Below are positions 35,500 to 43,331 of a DNA stretch of 48,397 nucleotides, piece by piece (the first letter of the stretch is position 1; every line of letters starts with the position of its first letter). Origin of the DNA: JAIRVZ01 sp031553755 (lineage in GTDB: Bacteria; Bacteroidota; Bacteroidia; Bacteroidales; Azobacteroidaceae); assembly GCA_031553755.1 (NCBI GenBank), contig JAVBKZ010000020.1, positions 1 to 48,397 of the forward strand. The letters are read 5' to 3'. The translations under genes and the position numbers were made by a program. The notes under the pieces were generated by a model. It saw nothing but the letters and a program-made list of their open reading frames with translations, made no database searches and was not told the DNA's origin.

Positions 35500-36933
35500 C
35501 TAAAATCGCGATAAAAAAGTTTCGATTTGAGTTTTTAATGTGGCCCGGTTCCCTTCAAAATTATTAATGATAATGGTAAACGCGTATGTTTTTTTGTTTT
35601 TTTCGATATATCCTGAATATGACTGTACCCGGCTGATACTTCCGCTTTTAACATGTGCGATGATTCCAGGATTTTTCGTTTTCAAAAAGTTACGGACTGT
35701 TCCTTCTTTTCCTGCTTCGGGAAGTGATTGCCGGAATATTTTTGAGTTTTTACTTTGCTTATCCATATAAACAAGTAAATCCGTAAGAGATGAAGCGGAA
35801 ATCGCGTTCGACGGAGACAATCCACATCCGTCATAAATGAATATTCCTGAAATATCGAGTCCTTTTTCTTTCCAAAATTTACAAATATAATCGCTACTCA
35901 ACGATGGGATATAAGCGCAATCATCCGGTTTCATTTTTTCTTTTCCTATAGTATAAAAAAGAGATTCCGCAAAGTGATTATTACTTCTGAAATTTGTAAC
36001 CTTTATTATATCCTGTAGTTTTTTTGAATAGGTAATATTTAACAATTTATCTTCCTGATTTACTTCATATTGTATATCTAAAGTTTCCCCTTTTATTTTT
36101 ATTCCGTTATTATTTAAATATTTTTTCAGGTATTCTGCAAAAAACACAGGAGGATTGGGAATTGAACCCTTGATAACAAATTCTTCCCTGTGAGACGGAA
36201 TAGTTCCGTATAAAAATCTTTCCGCAGAAGGAGAAAAACCGCGTATATAAGTGCTATCTTGATTGTTTGACGCAGATTTTATATAGTTTTTGAAAATTAG
36301 CCCGACTTCAGGATCCGTCCGGATAATTTCGGGGGTTGTTCCGGCCACTCCCGATTTCAGGTATAAACTATAAGTATTATCAAATACGCTTAAAGGATAA
36401 ATTTCGGGTGTAAAATAATTCCCGATATCTTCCATTATCCATTTAGAAGATACGCTTTCATAACATTCGGGGTTATCAAAAACCAAGATCCCTCCGGTTA
36501 TTTCTTTAATTCCTTGATTTTTCAAAACGGATAACCATTCTTTTAGAAAGGCTTCTTTATCATCATCGAAATAATTAGATCCCAAACTTGGGTCACCTGT
36601 TCCTTCTATGTATAAAAATCCGGACAAAACACCCAATTCGTCAATTTTTCCAACGGCATACAATTTAGTTGTATACACAAATTTTTCTCCTAATATCTCC
36701 AAAGCACTCGCCGTTGTGAGTAATTTAAGTGCGGATGCCGGAATCAAAGATAAATTTTCATTATACTTACAAACAGTATTCCCGGTTTCCAAATCTGTGA
36801 TTTTAATACCGATGCCGGCATGTTTCAGATTTTCGGATTTGACAAATTTATTCAACGCCTGATTTTGCGCCGAAGAAGGAATAGCAAAAATAATCGCCAG
36901 AAAAAAGAACGGAAAAAATTTCATTTTAGCCAT
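35500..36933 (-). CDS. dacB: D-alanyl-D-alanine carboxypeptidase/endopeptidase, PBP4 type (peptidase S13)
   Basis: A periplasmic low-molecular-weight penicillin-binding protein that trims or cuts peptidoglycan cross-links. Signal peptide KFFPFFFLAIIFAIPSSAQ. The three S13 active-site motifs are present in order: SxxK in IPASALKLLTT (residue ~61), SxN in NFRSNNHFAESLF (residue ~305) and KTG as KSG in IAHVKSGSISRVQSYSGYIE (residue ~430). The S13-specific insertion lies between SxxK and SxN. Length 477 is typical. It is 5 bp after the beta-CASP gene, so the two are likely co-transcribed. Confidence 0.93.
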   Translation of the reverse strand: MAKMKFFPFFFLAIIFAIPSSAQNQALNKFVKSENLKHAGIGIKITDLETGNTVCKYNENLSLIPASALKLLTTASALEILGEKFVYTTKLYAVGKIDELGVLSGFLYIEGTGDPSLGSNYFDDDKEAFLKEWLSVLKNQGIKEITGGILVFDNPECYESVSSKWIMEDIGNYFTPEIYPLSVFDNTYSLYLKSGVAGTTPEIIRTDPEVGLIFKNYIKSASNNQDSTYIRGFSPSAERFLYGTIPSHREEFVIKGSIPNPPVFFAEYLKKYLNNNGIKIKGETLDIQYEVNQEDKLLNITYSKKLQDIIKVTNFRSNNHFAESLFYTIGKEKMKPDDCAYIPSLSSDYICKFWKEKGLDISGIFIYDGCGLSPSNAISASSLTDLLVYMDKQSKNSKIFRQSLPEAGKEGTVRNFLKTKNPGIIAHVKSGSISRVQSYSGYIEKNKKTYAFTIIINNFEGNRATLKTQIETFLSRF

Positions 36934-36938
36934 TTGTC

Positions 36939-38342
36939 TTATCCCAATCCAAACTCCTGCCCTACTTCGGGAATGATCACATCCTTATATCCTTTTTTCA
37001 TTAATCTTTTCTTGAACTCCAGTTGTACCTCCGGCTCTCCATGTACAATGAATACCTGTTTTATTTCATCGAAATCTTGACAAGAAAGATATTGGCATAA
37101 ATCATTGTAATCGGCATGCGCACTCATGGAGTCGATGGTTTGGATACCGGCCTTAACCGTATGCTTTTCGCCGAATATTCCAACCTCTTCAGGAAGCGCT
37201 TTCAAACGAGCGCCCAACGATTGAGGTTCGCAATACCCGATTATCAAAATGGTATTCCGCCAATCGCCGATGCTATTCGCGATATGGTGCTTTACCCTTC
37301 CGGCTTCGGCCATACCCGACGCGGAAATTATCACACACGGTTTGTAATTCGTATTCAACGACTGTGATTTTCTTTTATCGGTTATATATTGCAGTCCTTT
37401 GAATTCGAATGGGTCTTTGTCTACTTTGAGTAATTTTTGTACGCTTTTGTTATAACATTCGGAATGTTTCTTTACAACTTCCGTAATTCTGGTAGAAAGA
37501 GGACTATCTACATAATAATCCAAATCGGGAAGTTCCCCGTTCAACTCAAGTTCGTTCAAGGCAAAAAGCAATTCCTGAGTACGTCCGACACTAAACGCGG
37601 GAATAATCAATTTCCCTTTTTTATGGATACAAGTTTCCATTATGTTTTTTTTCAGGTCGACAGCATACGTTTCGATTGGCTCATGTACTTTATTTCCGTA
37701 AGTAGATTCGATAATCATATAATCAACTTGAGGGAACACTTGCGGAGAACGTAAAATCGGATCCCTGTAACGGCCAACATCACCACTAAACGCGATTTTA
37801 GTCGTTTTTCCTTCTTCCTTAATCTTAATAAAAACGGTAGCGCTTCCGATAATGTGTCCCGCGTCGTAGAACGTAAGTTCAACATCTTCATTCACACGGC
37901 AAGGTTGATCGTATTCAATAGGGATAAAACGGTCAAACGTCATTCGCGCGTCTTCTTCGGTGTAAAGCGGTTCAATCGGCATTTTTCCATCTTCCAATCG
38001 TTTCTTGTTTAAGAAATGTAAATCCTGTTTTTGTATGTTTGCCGAATCAAGCAACAAAGCCTGAGCGACATCGATCGTCGCCGGAGTAGCGTATATCCTG
38101 CCTGAAAAACCTTCTTTTACCAACCGCGGAAGTAATCCGGAATGGTCGACATGCGCATGGGAAAGAAACACATAACTGATTTCGTTGGCTTTGAATCTGA
38201 AATTCCGGTTCAACGCGTCAGTTTCGCGTCCCATACCCTGGAACATTCCACAATCAAGTAATATTTTTTTACCGTTATTTAATGTGATAAGATGTTTGCT
38301 ACCTGTTACGGTTTGGGCAGCTCCGCAGAAAGATATTTTCAT
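36939..38342 (-). CDS. Beta-CASP metallo-beta-lactamase-fold ribonuclease-like protein
   Basis: A 467-residue cytoplasmic protein of the CPSF73/YsgA-like family that processes RNA. An in-frame ATG at 38405 exists, but it would overlap kdsC by 11 bp; the internal start at 38342 (MKISFCGAAQTVTGSKHLIT) matches family proteins, which begin this way, so it is used. Metal-binding motifs are HAHVDHSG (HxHxDH) near residue 58, DAGHIIGSATVFI, SGDVGRYRDPI, and the beta-CASP blocks SVGRTQELLFALNELE and SASGMAEAGRVKHHI, with HGEPEVQLEF near the end. Members are exonucleases or endonucleases; substrates of this bacterial group are not defined. Confidence 0.92.
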   Translation of the reverse strand: MKISFCGAAQTVTGSKHLITLNNGKKILLDCGMFQGMGRETDALNRNFRFKANEISYVFLSHAHVDHSGLLPRLVKEGFSGRIYATPATIDVAQALLLDSANIQKQDLHFLNKKRLEDGKMPIEPLYTEEDARMTFDRFIPIEYDQPCRVNEDVELTFYDAGHIIGSATVFIKIKEEGKTTKIAFSGDVGRYRDPILRSPQVFPQVDYMIIESTYGNKVHEPIETYAVDLKKNIMETCIHKKGKLIIPAFSVGRTQELLFALNELELNGELPDLDYYVDSPLSTRITEVVKKHSECYNKSVQKLLKVDKDPFEFKGLQYITDKRKSQSLNTNYKPCVIISASGMAEAGRVKHHIANSIGDWRNTILIIGYCEPQSLGARLKALPEEVGIFGEKHTVKAGIQTIDSMSAHADYNDLCQYLSCQDFDEIKQVFIVHGEPEVQLEFKKRLMKKGYKDVIIPEVGQEFGLG

Positions 38343-38394
38343 GATATAATATTTTAAATTATAGAACACATTATGTATCAAATTTGTTGAATTT

Positions 38395-38919
38395 TCACCA
38401 ACCAAAAGCGATGTCGCCTCGCATCCATTTACCTTGAGCTTTCATCACTTGTTCGATAATGTCGCGGGCAATCCCCTCTCCTCCTTTTTTAGAAGAAATA
38501 TATTTGGATATGGATTTAATTTCGGGAGCGGCATCTGAAGGACAAACCGGCAATCCAACCTGTTTCATCACTTCATAATCAGGAATATCATCGCCCGCGA
38601 AAACAATTTCTTCCGGCTTGAATCCTGTTTTTTGGACAAAATCGTTGTAGTCTTTAATCTTGATCGATGATTTCATGTAAATATGCTTAAGGCCTAATCC
38701 TTCGAATCTCAATCTTATGGCATCTGTATTCCCTCCGGTAATAATAGCCAATTCATAACCTTGTTTAACAGCCAGTTGCATCGCGTATCCATCTTTAATA
38801 TTAATCATCCTCATTGGTTCTCCCGAAGGATGAAGAGGAATCACAGAAGATGAAAGAACTCCATCAACATCAAACAAGAATGCTTTGATTTTATTTAAAT
38901 CGTAATTAATATTACTCAT
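38395..38919 (-). CDS. kdsC: 3-deoxy-D-manno-octulosonate-8-phosphate phosphatase
   Basis: HAD-family phosphatase (174 residues) that removes phosphate from KDO-8-P in lipopolysaccharide core synthesis. The catalytic motif FLFDVDGVLSSSVIP shows the nucleophile Asp and DxD, followed by the NIKDGYAMQLAVKQGYELAI segment, IITGGNTDAIRLR (motif II), and FAGDDIPDYEVMKQVGLPVC (motif IV). The short length and absence of a cap domain are typical of KdsC tetramers. It is first in a minus-strand run with the beta-CASP and dacB genes. Confidence 0.93.
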   Translation of the reverse strand: MSNINYDLNKIKAFLFDVDGVLSSSVIPLHPSGEPMRMINIKDGYAMQLAVKQGYELAIITGGNTDAIRLRFEGLGLKHIYMKSSIKIKDYNDFVQKTGFKPEEIVFAGDDIPDYEVMKQVGLPVCPSDAAPEIKSISKYISSKKGGEGIARDIIEQVMKAQGKWMRGDIAFGW

Positions 38920-38950
38920 AATTTTTAGATACTTAGAATGATAAATGTAG

Positions 38951-38990
38951 TTAGAGGAAGTTAAACGAAGTTAGAGGAAGTTAGAGGAAG
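38951..38990. repeat. 10-bp tandem repeat in the kdsC-ddh intergenic region
   Basis: Four units of TTAGAGGAAG (second one TTAAACGAAG) lie head to tail, followed by TTCTCAA-type repeats up to 39030. The region separates the divergent kdsC and ddh genes. Such short repeats are common Bacteroidota intergenic clutter and vary between strains. Confidence 0.7.
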
Positions 38991-39084
38991 TATTCTCAAT
39001 TCTTCATTCTCAACTCTCAATTCTCAATTCACTCCAACATCTCACAAAAATAAGAAAATTTAAAATAAAATAAATCTATTTGAT

Positions 39085-39092
39085 TACTTTTG
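39085..39092 (+). promoter_or_regulatory. Candidate -7 promoter element of ddh
   Basis: TACTTTTG matches TAnnTTTG, 40 bp before the ddh ATG. No good -33 TTTG at the right distance. Confidence 0.45.
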
Positions 39093-39132
39093 TGCTGATA
39101 TAACTAAATTTTAATTGTATAAATTTTAGAAG

Positions 39133-40029
39133 ATGAAAAAAATCAGAGCAGCCATTGTCGGATACGGCAATATTGGCAAGTACGTTTTGGAAGCGTTAGA
39201 AGCATCTCCCGATTTTGAAGTAGCGGGAATAGTGCGCAGGAATCCGGCAGAGAATCCGGCGGAATTATCAAACCTTGAAGTAGTTGACAACATTAAAAAA
39301 TTAAAAAATGTTGATGTAGCCGTACTTTGCAGTCCTACACGCAGTGTAGAAAAGCAAGCAAAGGAAATTTTGGAAATGGGAATAAACACCGTGGATAGCT
39401 ATGACATACACGGAGGAATCGTGAATCTTCGCCGCGAATTGAACCCGATAGCTAAAGCAAACAATGCTGTATCTATCATTTCCGCGGGATGGGACCCTGG
39501 AAGCGATTCTATTGTCCGCGCGTTGATGTTGGCTATGGTTCCTAAAGGTGTTACATATACAAACTTTGGCCCCGGAATGAGCATGGGACATACAGTGGCC
39601 GTGAAAGCCATCGAAGGAGTGAAAACCGCTTTGTCGATGACTATTCCGACCGGAACAGGCATTCACCGCCGTATGGTTTATATTGAAATTGAAGACGGAC
39701 ATGATTTCAAAAAAGTGGCGGCGGCAATCAAAGCCGACGAATATTTCGCTCACGACGAAACACATGTTACTTTGGTTGATTCAGTTGACAACCTGATAGA
39801 TATGGGACATGGTGTGAACCTTACCCGTAAAGGTGTTTCCGGAAAAACGCAAAATCAATTGTTAGACTTCAACATGCATATTAATAATCCGGCATTGACA
39901 GCTCAAATTTTGGTCGCTGTGGCCCGCGCAAGTTTCAAACAACAACCGGGAGCGTATACGATGATCGAAATTCCGGTTATCAATATGCTTTACGGAGACA
40001 AAGAAGATTTAATAAAGCAATTAGTATAA
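39133..40029 (+). CDS. ddh: meso-Diaminopimelate D-dehydrogenase
   Basis: NADP-dependent enzyme (298 residues) that makes meso-diaminopimelate from tetrahydrodipicolinate in one step, supplying lysine and peptidoglycan. The N-terminal Rossmann motif is IRAAIVGYGNIGKYVLEALE, followed by VAVLCSPTRSVEKQ and NTVDSYDIHGG, then the substrate region ISAGWDPGSDSIVRALM, FGPGMSMGHTVAVKAIEGV and TGIHRRMVYIE. All are hallmarks of Ddh. It is shorter in distribution than the DapDEL routes and common in Bacteroidales. It lies on the plus strand before lgt with a 146-bp gap filled by a palindromic repeat. Confidence 0.95.
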   Translation: MKKIRAAIVGYGNIGKYVLEALEASPDFEVAGIVRRNPAENPAELSNLEVVDNIKKLKNVDVAVLCSPTRSVEKQAKEILEMGINTVDSYDIHGGIVNLRRELNPIAKANNAVSIISAGWDPGSDSIVRALMLAMVPKGVTYTNFGPGMSMGHTVAVKAIEGVKTALSMTIPTGTGIHRRMVYIEIEDGHDFKKVAAAIKADEYFAHDETHVTLVDSVDNLIDMGHGVNLTRKGVSGKTQNQLLDFNMHINNPALTAQILVAVARASFKQQPGAYTMIEIPVINMLYGDKEDLIKQLV

Positions 40030-40038
40030 ATTTAGCAG

Positions 40039-40160
40039 ATTAGGTTGTCTAAAAGTCTGTCATCCTGAACTTGATTCAGGATCTTTTGATAATAGTAAAA
40101 GATTGCGGGTCAAGCCCGCAATGACAAATGCTCTTTTAGCAACTTGTTAGACAACCTAAT
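40039..40160. repeat. MITE-like palindromic repeat element with cloverleaf folding
   Basis: Terminal inverted repeats ATTAGGTTGTCTAA (40039-40052) and TTAGACAACCTAAT (40147-40160) enclose two strong hairpins: ATCCTGAA-CTTGA-TTCAGGAT (40062-40082) and ATTGCGGG-TCAAG-CCCGCAAT (40102-40122), bounded by TGTCAT/ATGACA. The whole 122-bp piece can fold like a cloverleaf. Motifs such as TCATCCTGAACTTGATTCAG occur in many Bacteroidota and other genomes as dispersed repeats. It holds no gene. Confidence 0.8.
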
Positions 40161-40175
40161 TAACAAATCATTTTC

Positions 40176-41030
40176 ATGTCATTAGCATTCATCACTTGGA
40201 CTGCCGACCCTGTGGCATTCACAATTCCTTTTATTGACAAAGACGTCCGTTGGTATGGTCTTGCATTCGCTTTGGGATTCCTTATCGGAATTTGGATTGT
40301 ATCGAAAATCTGGAAACACGAAAAATTGAAAGAAGATTGGTTCGACAAATTATTCGTGTATGTTTTCGTAGCAACTGTCGTGGGCGCCCGGTTAGGACAT
40401 TGTTTGTTGTATAATCCTCAACATTACCTTGCCAATCCGATTGAAATATTCAAAATATGGGAAGGTGGATTAGCAAGCCATGGAGGCACATTAGGAATCC
40501 TTATTGCGGTATGGATTTATTCGAAAAAAGTAACACACAAAAATATGTTGTGGACGTTAGACCGCTTGGTTGTTCCTGTAGGATTTGTCGCCGCTTTAAT
40601 TAGAATAGCCAATTTGATGAACCATGAAATTTACGGACATGCGACAAACGTTGCCTGGGCTTTCCGTTTTATCACCAATATTCCTCAGTGGGAACATGGA
40701 GCTGCTCCGATATTTTCTGAGCCATCGCATCCCACACAGATATACGAAGCCATTTGCTATATCCTCACAAGTTGCATTTGCATGTGGTTGTATTGGAAAA
40801 AAGAGGCGTATAAAAAACAGGGACTTATTTTTGGGGTATTTTTTATTGGAATATTCCTATCCCGCTTTATCATTGAATTTTATAAAAACGACCAAGAAGC
40901 CTTCGAAGCCGGATGGATTCTTAACATGGGACAACTTTTGAGTATTCCTTTTATTGCCGTAGGATTTTGGTTTATGATTAGAGCGTTGATAAAGAAAGAA
41001 AATAAAGGTGTGGCGAAGTCGAAGAAGTAG
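40176..41030 (+). CDS. lgt: Prolipoprotein diacylglyceryl transferase
   Basis: Inner membrane enzyme (284 residues) that adds diacylglycerol to the lipobox cysteine of prolipoproteins. Seven membrane segments are visible, with the family blocks ARLGHCLLYNPQHYL, WEGGLASHGGTLG (essential His-Gly-Gly), RIANLMNHEIYGHAT (N and E motif) and SHPTQIYEAICYI. The ATG at 40176 follows the palindromic element directly, so its ribosome-binding region lies next to the element's right arm. It ends with a Lys-rich tail and is followed by the HigBA operon. Confidence 0.95.
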   Translation: MSLAFITWTADPVAFTIPFIDKDVRWYGLAFALGFLIGIWIVSKIWKHEKLKEDWFDKLFVYVFVATVVGARLGHCLLYNPQHYLANPIEIFKIWEGGLASHGGTLGILIAVWIYSKKVTHKNMLWTLDRLVVPVGFVAALIRIANLMNHEIYGHATNVAWAFRFITNIPQWEHGAAPIFSEPSHPTQIYEAICYILTSCICMWLYWKKEAYKKQGLIFGVFFIGIFLSRFIIEFYKNDQEAFEAGWILNMGQLLSIPFIAVGFWFMIRALIKKENKGVAKSKK

Positions 41031-41070
41031 ATTGAAAATTAACTCTATTTTCTTAAATGACTATAAAACA

Positions 41071-41112
41071 ATTTTTATTTTTCGTATTTTATTTTTACTT
41101 TTCGTATTTTTG
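41071..41112 (+). promoter_or_regulatory. Tandem 20-bp repeat and promoter of higBA
   Basis: ATTTTTATTTTTCGTATTTT (41071-41090) is followed by ATTTTTACTTTTCGTATTTT (41091-41110), one mismatch, period 20 bp (about two helix turns). The second copy ends in TATTTTTG (41105-41112), a TAnnTTTG match, ten bases before the HigB ATG. This is a natural place for HigA autorepression; site recognition is inferred. Confidence 0.6.
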
Positions 41113-41122
41113 CATCTGATAA

Positions 41123-41416
41123 ATGAGAATTATTGCACATCGAACCATTGTAAAGTATTGGACGGTTCATGCTGACTCGAGAATTGCACTTGAAAATTGG
41201 TATCAAATAACAAAATCTGCAAATTGGAATAATTTGCAAGATATAAAGATAAAATTTAATAGTGTCGATTATGTTGGAAATCAACGTTATGTATTCAATA
41301 TAAAAGGGAATAATTATCGTTTAGTTGTTAAAATTCTTTTTGTGCAGAAAATCATTTATATCCGGTTTATTGGAACTCATGAAGAATACGAAAAAATAGA
41401 CTGTTCAATTATTTAA
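41123..41416 (+). CDS. higB: HigB-family toxin (mRNA interferase)
   Basis: A 97-residue protein of the HigB_toxin family, RelE-like endoribonucleases that cut mRNA on the ribosome. Features are the N-terminal MRIIAHRTIVKYWTVHAD, the ALENWYQITKSANWNNLQDI block and the C-terminal VKILFVQKIIYIRFIGTHEE, all matching the family. Length is typical. It precedes its antitoxin gene by 10 bp, the toxin-first order of higBA. Confidence 0.92.
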   Translation: MRIIAHRTIVKYWTVHADSRIALENWYQITKSANWNNLQDIKIKFNSVDYVGNQRYVFNIKGNNYRLVVKILFVQKIIYIRFIGTHEEYEKIDCSII

Positions 41417-41426
41417 CACTAAAATT

Positions 41427-41795
41427 ATGGCACGTATAAAAGACGAAAAACAATATCTTGCAATGTTGAAGAAGGTCGAATCTCTCATGGAAATTGTAAA
41501 TGAAGAGACTCCTTCAACCGACTCTAATTTTATAGAATTAGACTTACTATCTGATTTGGTAGAAGAATACGAAATAGAACATTATCCTGTTGGTACACCA
41601 TCTTTTACAAATGTTTTGAAACTACGGATGTATGAAATGGGATTGAATCAAAAAACATTAGCGGAAATACTTGGTATAAGTGCTCCAAGAGTAAGTGAAT
41701 ACCTTACCGGAAAGTCAGAACCAACTTTGCAAGTCGCTCGGAAAATACATCAAAAGTTAAACATTGATGCCAATATTATTCTTGGAATATCTTAA
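41427..41795 (+). CDS. higA: HigA-family antitoxin
   Basis: A 122-residue protein whose C-terminal half is an XRE helix-turn-helix (MYEMGLNQKTLAEILGISAP, RVSEYLTGKSEPTLQVARKI). The N-terminal half (YLAMLKKVESLMEIVNEETP) is acidic and likely contacts the toxin. It neutralises HigB and represses the operon. Ten bp after higB; the next gene starts 17 bp after its stop. Confidence 0.93.
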   Translation: MARIKDEKQYLAMLKKVESLMEIVNEETPSTDSNFIELDLLSDLVEEYEIEHYPVGTPSFTNVLKLRMYEMGLNQKTLAEILGISAPRVSEYLTGKSEPTLQVARKIHQKLNIDANIILGIS

Positions 41796-41812
41796 ATTCT
41801 TCATTAAAAATT

Positions 41813-43273
41813 ATGATCGAAGAATTAGTAAAAATACACGACAAATTTTCTGTTGAATTGAAAGTCGGATTCACTGCTGCCGAACAATCGGAAGTGAACG
41901 ATTTCTCGGTCAATATGTGGGTATTTATTCCGAATTCATTAGATATCAACAAATACACCTATTCTAAATTAGATTTTTATCGCGATGCAAAATCGAATGT
42001 CCGCCTGATTACTCCGATATATTTATTGCGTGATATTTCGAATGAAAGCGAACTTCCTTTGCGGCTGTTAATTCGTTCATTCAAACAATTAGCCACTAAT
42101 CCGGCAACGGCTAATATAGCTGATTATGAAACACATATAAAAATGTTTCAGTCAATTATGAAAAGTTCGTTACGGAATGAAATCAATCATATTATCAGTT
42201 GTAAATCGGAAAAAGACCGCGAATTTTTAGTTACGTCTTACATTCATAATATTTCGGAAATAGCCAAAGCATACCGTAAACTGAAAGAAATTATCCACGT
42301 TCCTACGGTTGAAGAAAATATTTTCGAATATTATCTTTTCGGGGATGAATTTATGAGTAATTTAATTGAATCTCAAACATTTAAATTGCTCGAAGGATTA
42401 GATTGGAAGAAAGATTCTTCATACAAACATTGTAAAGAAGATTTGCTGAAATTAATCAATTACGAAATCGATTACAAAAAAGAAAAAGGTTTTCCAACAA
42501 TCGAAAAAGAAAGCAAAAATAAAAATAAAGACGCCGTAAGCCGTTTCAGCGCATTAAAAAAATATATCGAAAGCCAACTGTTTCTCAACATACGCAAACG
42601 GGAAGATGGCACTTTCATCAAACAGATATATTATAGTTTAGCTGCTGGAGTATCAATGATTTTCGCTACGATTGTCGCTTTCGCTTTCCAAATTAAATAC
42701 GGAAATTTTACTTTGCCTTTATTCATCGCTTTGGTCGTAGCTTATATGATGAAAGACAGGATCAAAGAATTATCGCGGCTTTACTTCGCCCATAAATTGG
42801 ATAGCAAATATTTCGACAATAAAACAGACATTCGTTTTAACAATATTCCGATAGGATGGTATAAGGAAAGTCAATCTTTTGTGAAAGAAAATCAAACGCC
42901 ACGCGAAGTAATACAATTGAGAAACCGTTCGGCTATTTTGGAAGCGGAAAATCGCATCAACGATGAAAAAATCATATTGTACCGCCTACAAATGCAACTG
43001 AACCGCAAAGAAATAAACATTTCGAACCTCTACCCCATCGCCGGTGTTAATAATATCATCCGGTTTAATGTTTCGGAATTTACCCGAAAAATGGACAATC
43101 CGCATGTCCCGTTATATATAACCGATGAAGAAACTGACTATAAGTGTATTGAAGGAGAAAAAATATATTATTTAAATTTTATATTGCGTTATCAATATCA
43201 AAATCAATTGGAATTGAAACGCTACCGGATTTCGTTCAACAGGGAAGGAATCAAAGAATTGGAAAGGTTTTGA
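41813..43273 (+). CDS. Unknown protein with two central membrane segments, downstream of higBA
   Basis: A 486-residue protein I do not recognise. It is charged and helical up to about residue 270, has two hydrophobic segments (SLAAGVSMIFATIVAFAFQI and FTLPLFIALVVAYMMK, about 275-315), then a charged C-terminal half (DRIKELSRLYFAHKLDSKYF, and a beta-rich end, EDETDYK-like segments). No signal peptide is present, so it is probably a cytoplasmic protein anchored in the inner membrane by a hairpin. It begins 17 bp after higA and may share its transcript. No active-site motif was seen. Confidence 0.7.
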   Translation: MIEELVKIHDKFSVELKVGFTAAEQSEVNDFSVNMWVFIPNSLDINKYTYSKLDFYRDAKSNVRLITPIYLLRDISNESELPLRLLIRSFKQLATNPATANIADYETHIKMFQSIMKSSLRNEINHIISCKSEKDREFLVTSYIHNISEIAKAYRKLKEIIHVPTVEENIFEYYLFGDEFMSNLIESQTFKLLEGLDWKKDSSYKHCKEDLLKLINYEIDYKKEKGFPTIEKESKNKNKDAVSRFSALKKYIESQLFLNIRKREDGTFIKQIYYSLAAGVSMIFATIVAFAFQIKYGNFTLPLFIALVVAYMMKDRIKELSRLYFAHKLDSKYFDNKTDIRFNNIPIGWYKESQSFVKENQTPREVIQLRNRSAILEAENRINDEKIILYRLQMQLNRKEINISNLYPIAGVNNIIRFNVSEFTRKMDNPHVPLYITDEETDYKCIEGEKIYYLNFILRYQYQNQLELKRYRISFNREGIKELERF

Positions 43274-43331
43274 ATTAGTAAATTAGCAGATTGAACAATT
43301 AGCTAATTGGCTAATTAGCAAATTAAAAACA
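43274..43331. repeat. Degenerate ATTAGCAA-type repeat between genes
   Basis: The 58-bp gap before murF-alr is made of imperfect copies of TTAGCnnATT (TTAGCAGATTG, TTAGCTAATTGGCTAATTAG, TTAGCAAATTA). TTAGCAGATT also occurs directly before the palindromic element at 40032. It can fold through AATTAGC/GCTAATT. Confidence 0.55.

Noticed and set aside
38951..39030. CRISPR-like array
   Set aside because: The 10-bp units are directly tandem without spacers and no cas genes are present.
39301..39765. 154-codon minus-strand frame opposite ddh
   Set aside because: Antisense shadow of a well-conserved gene; no domain or start signals.
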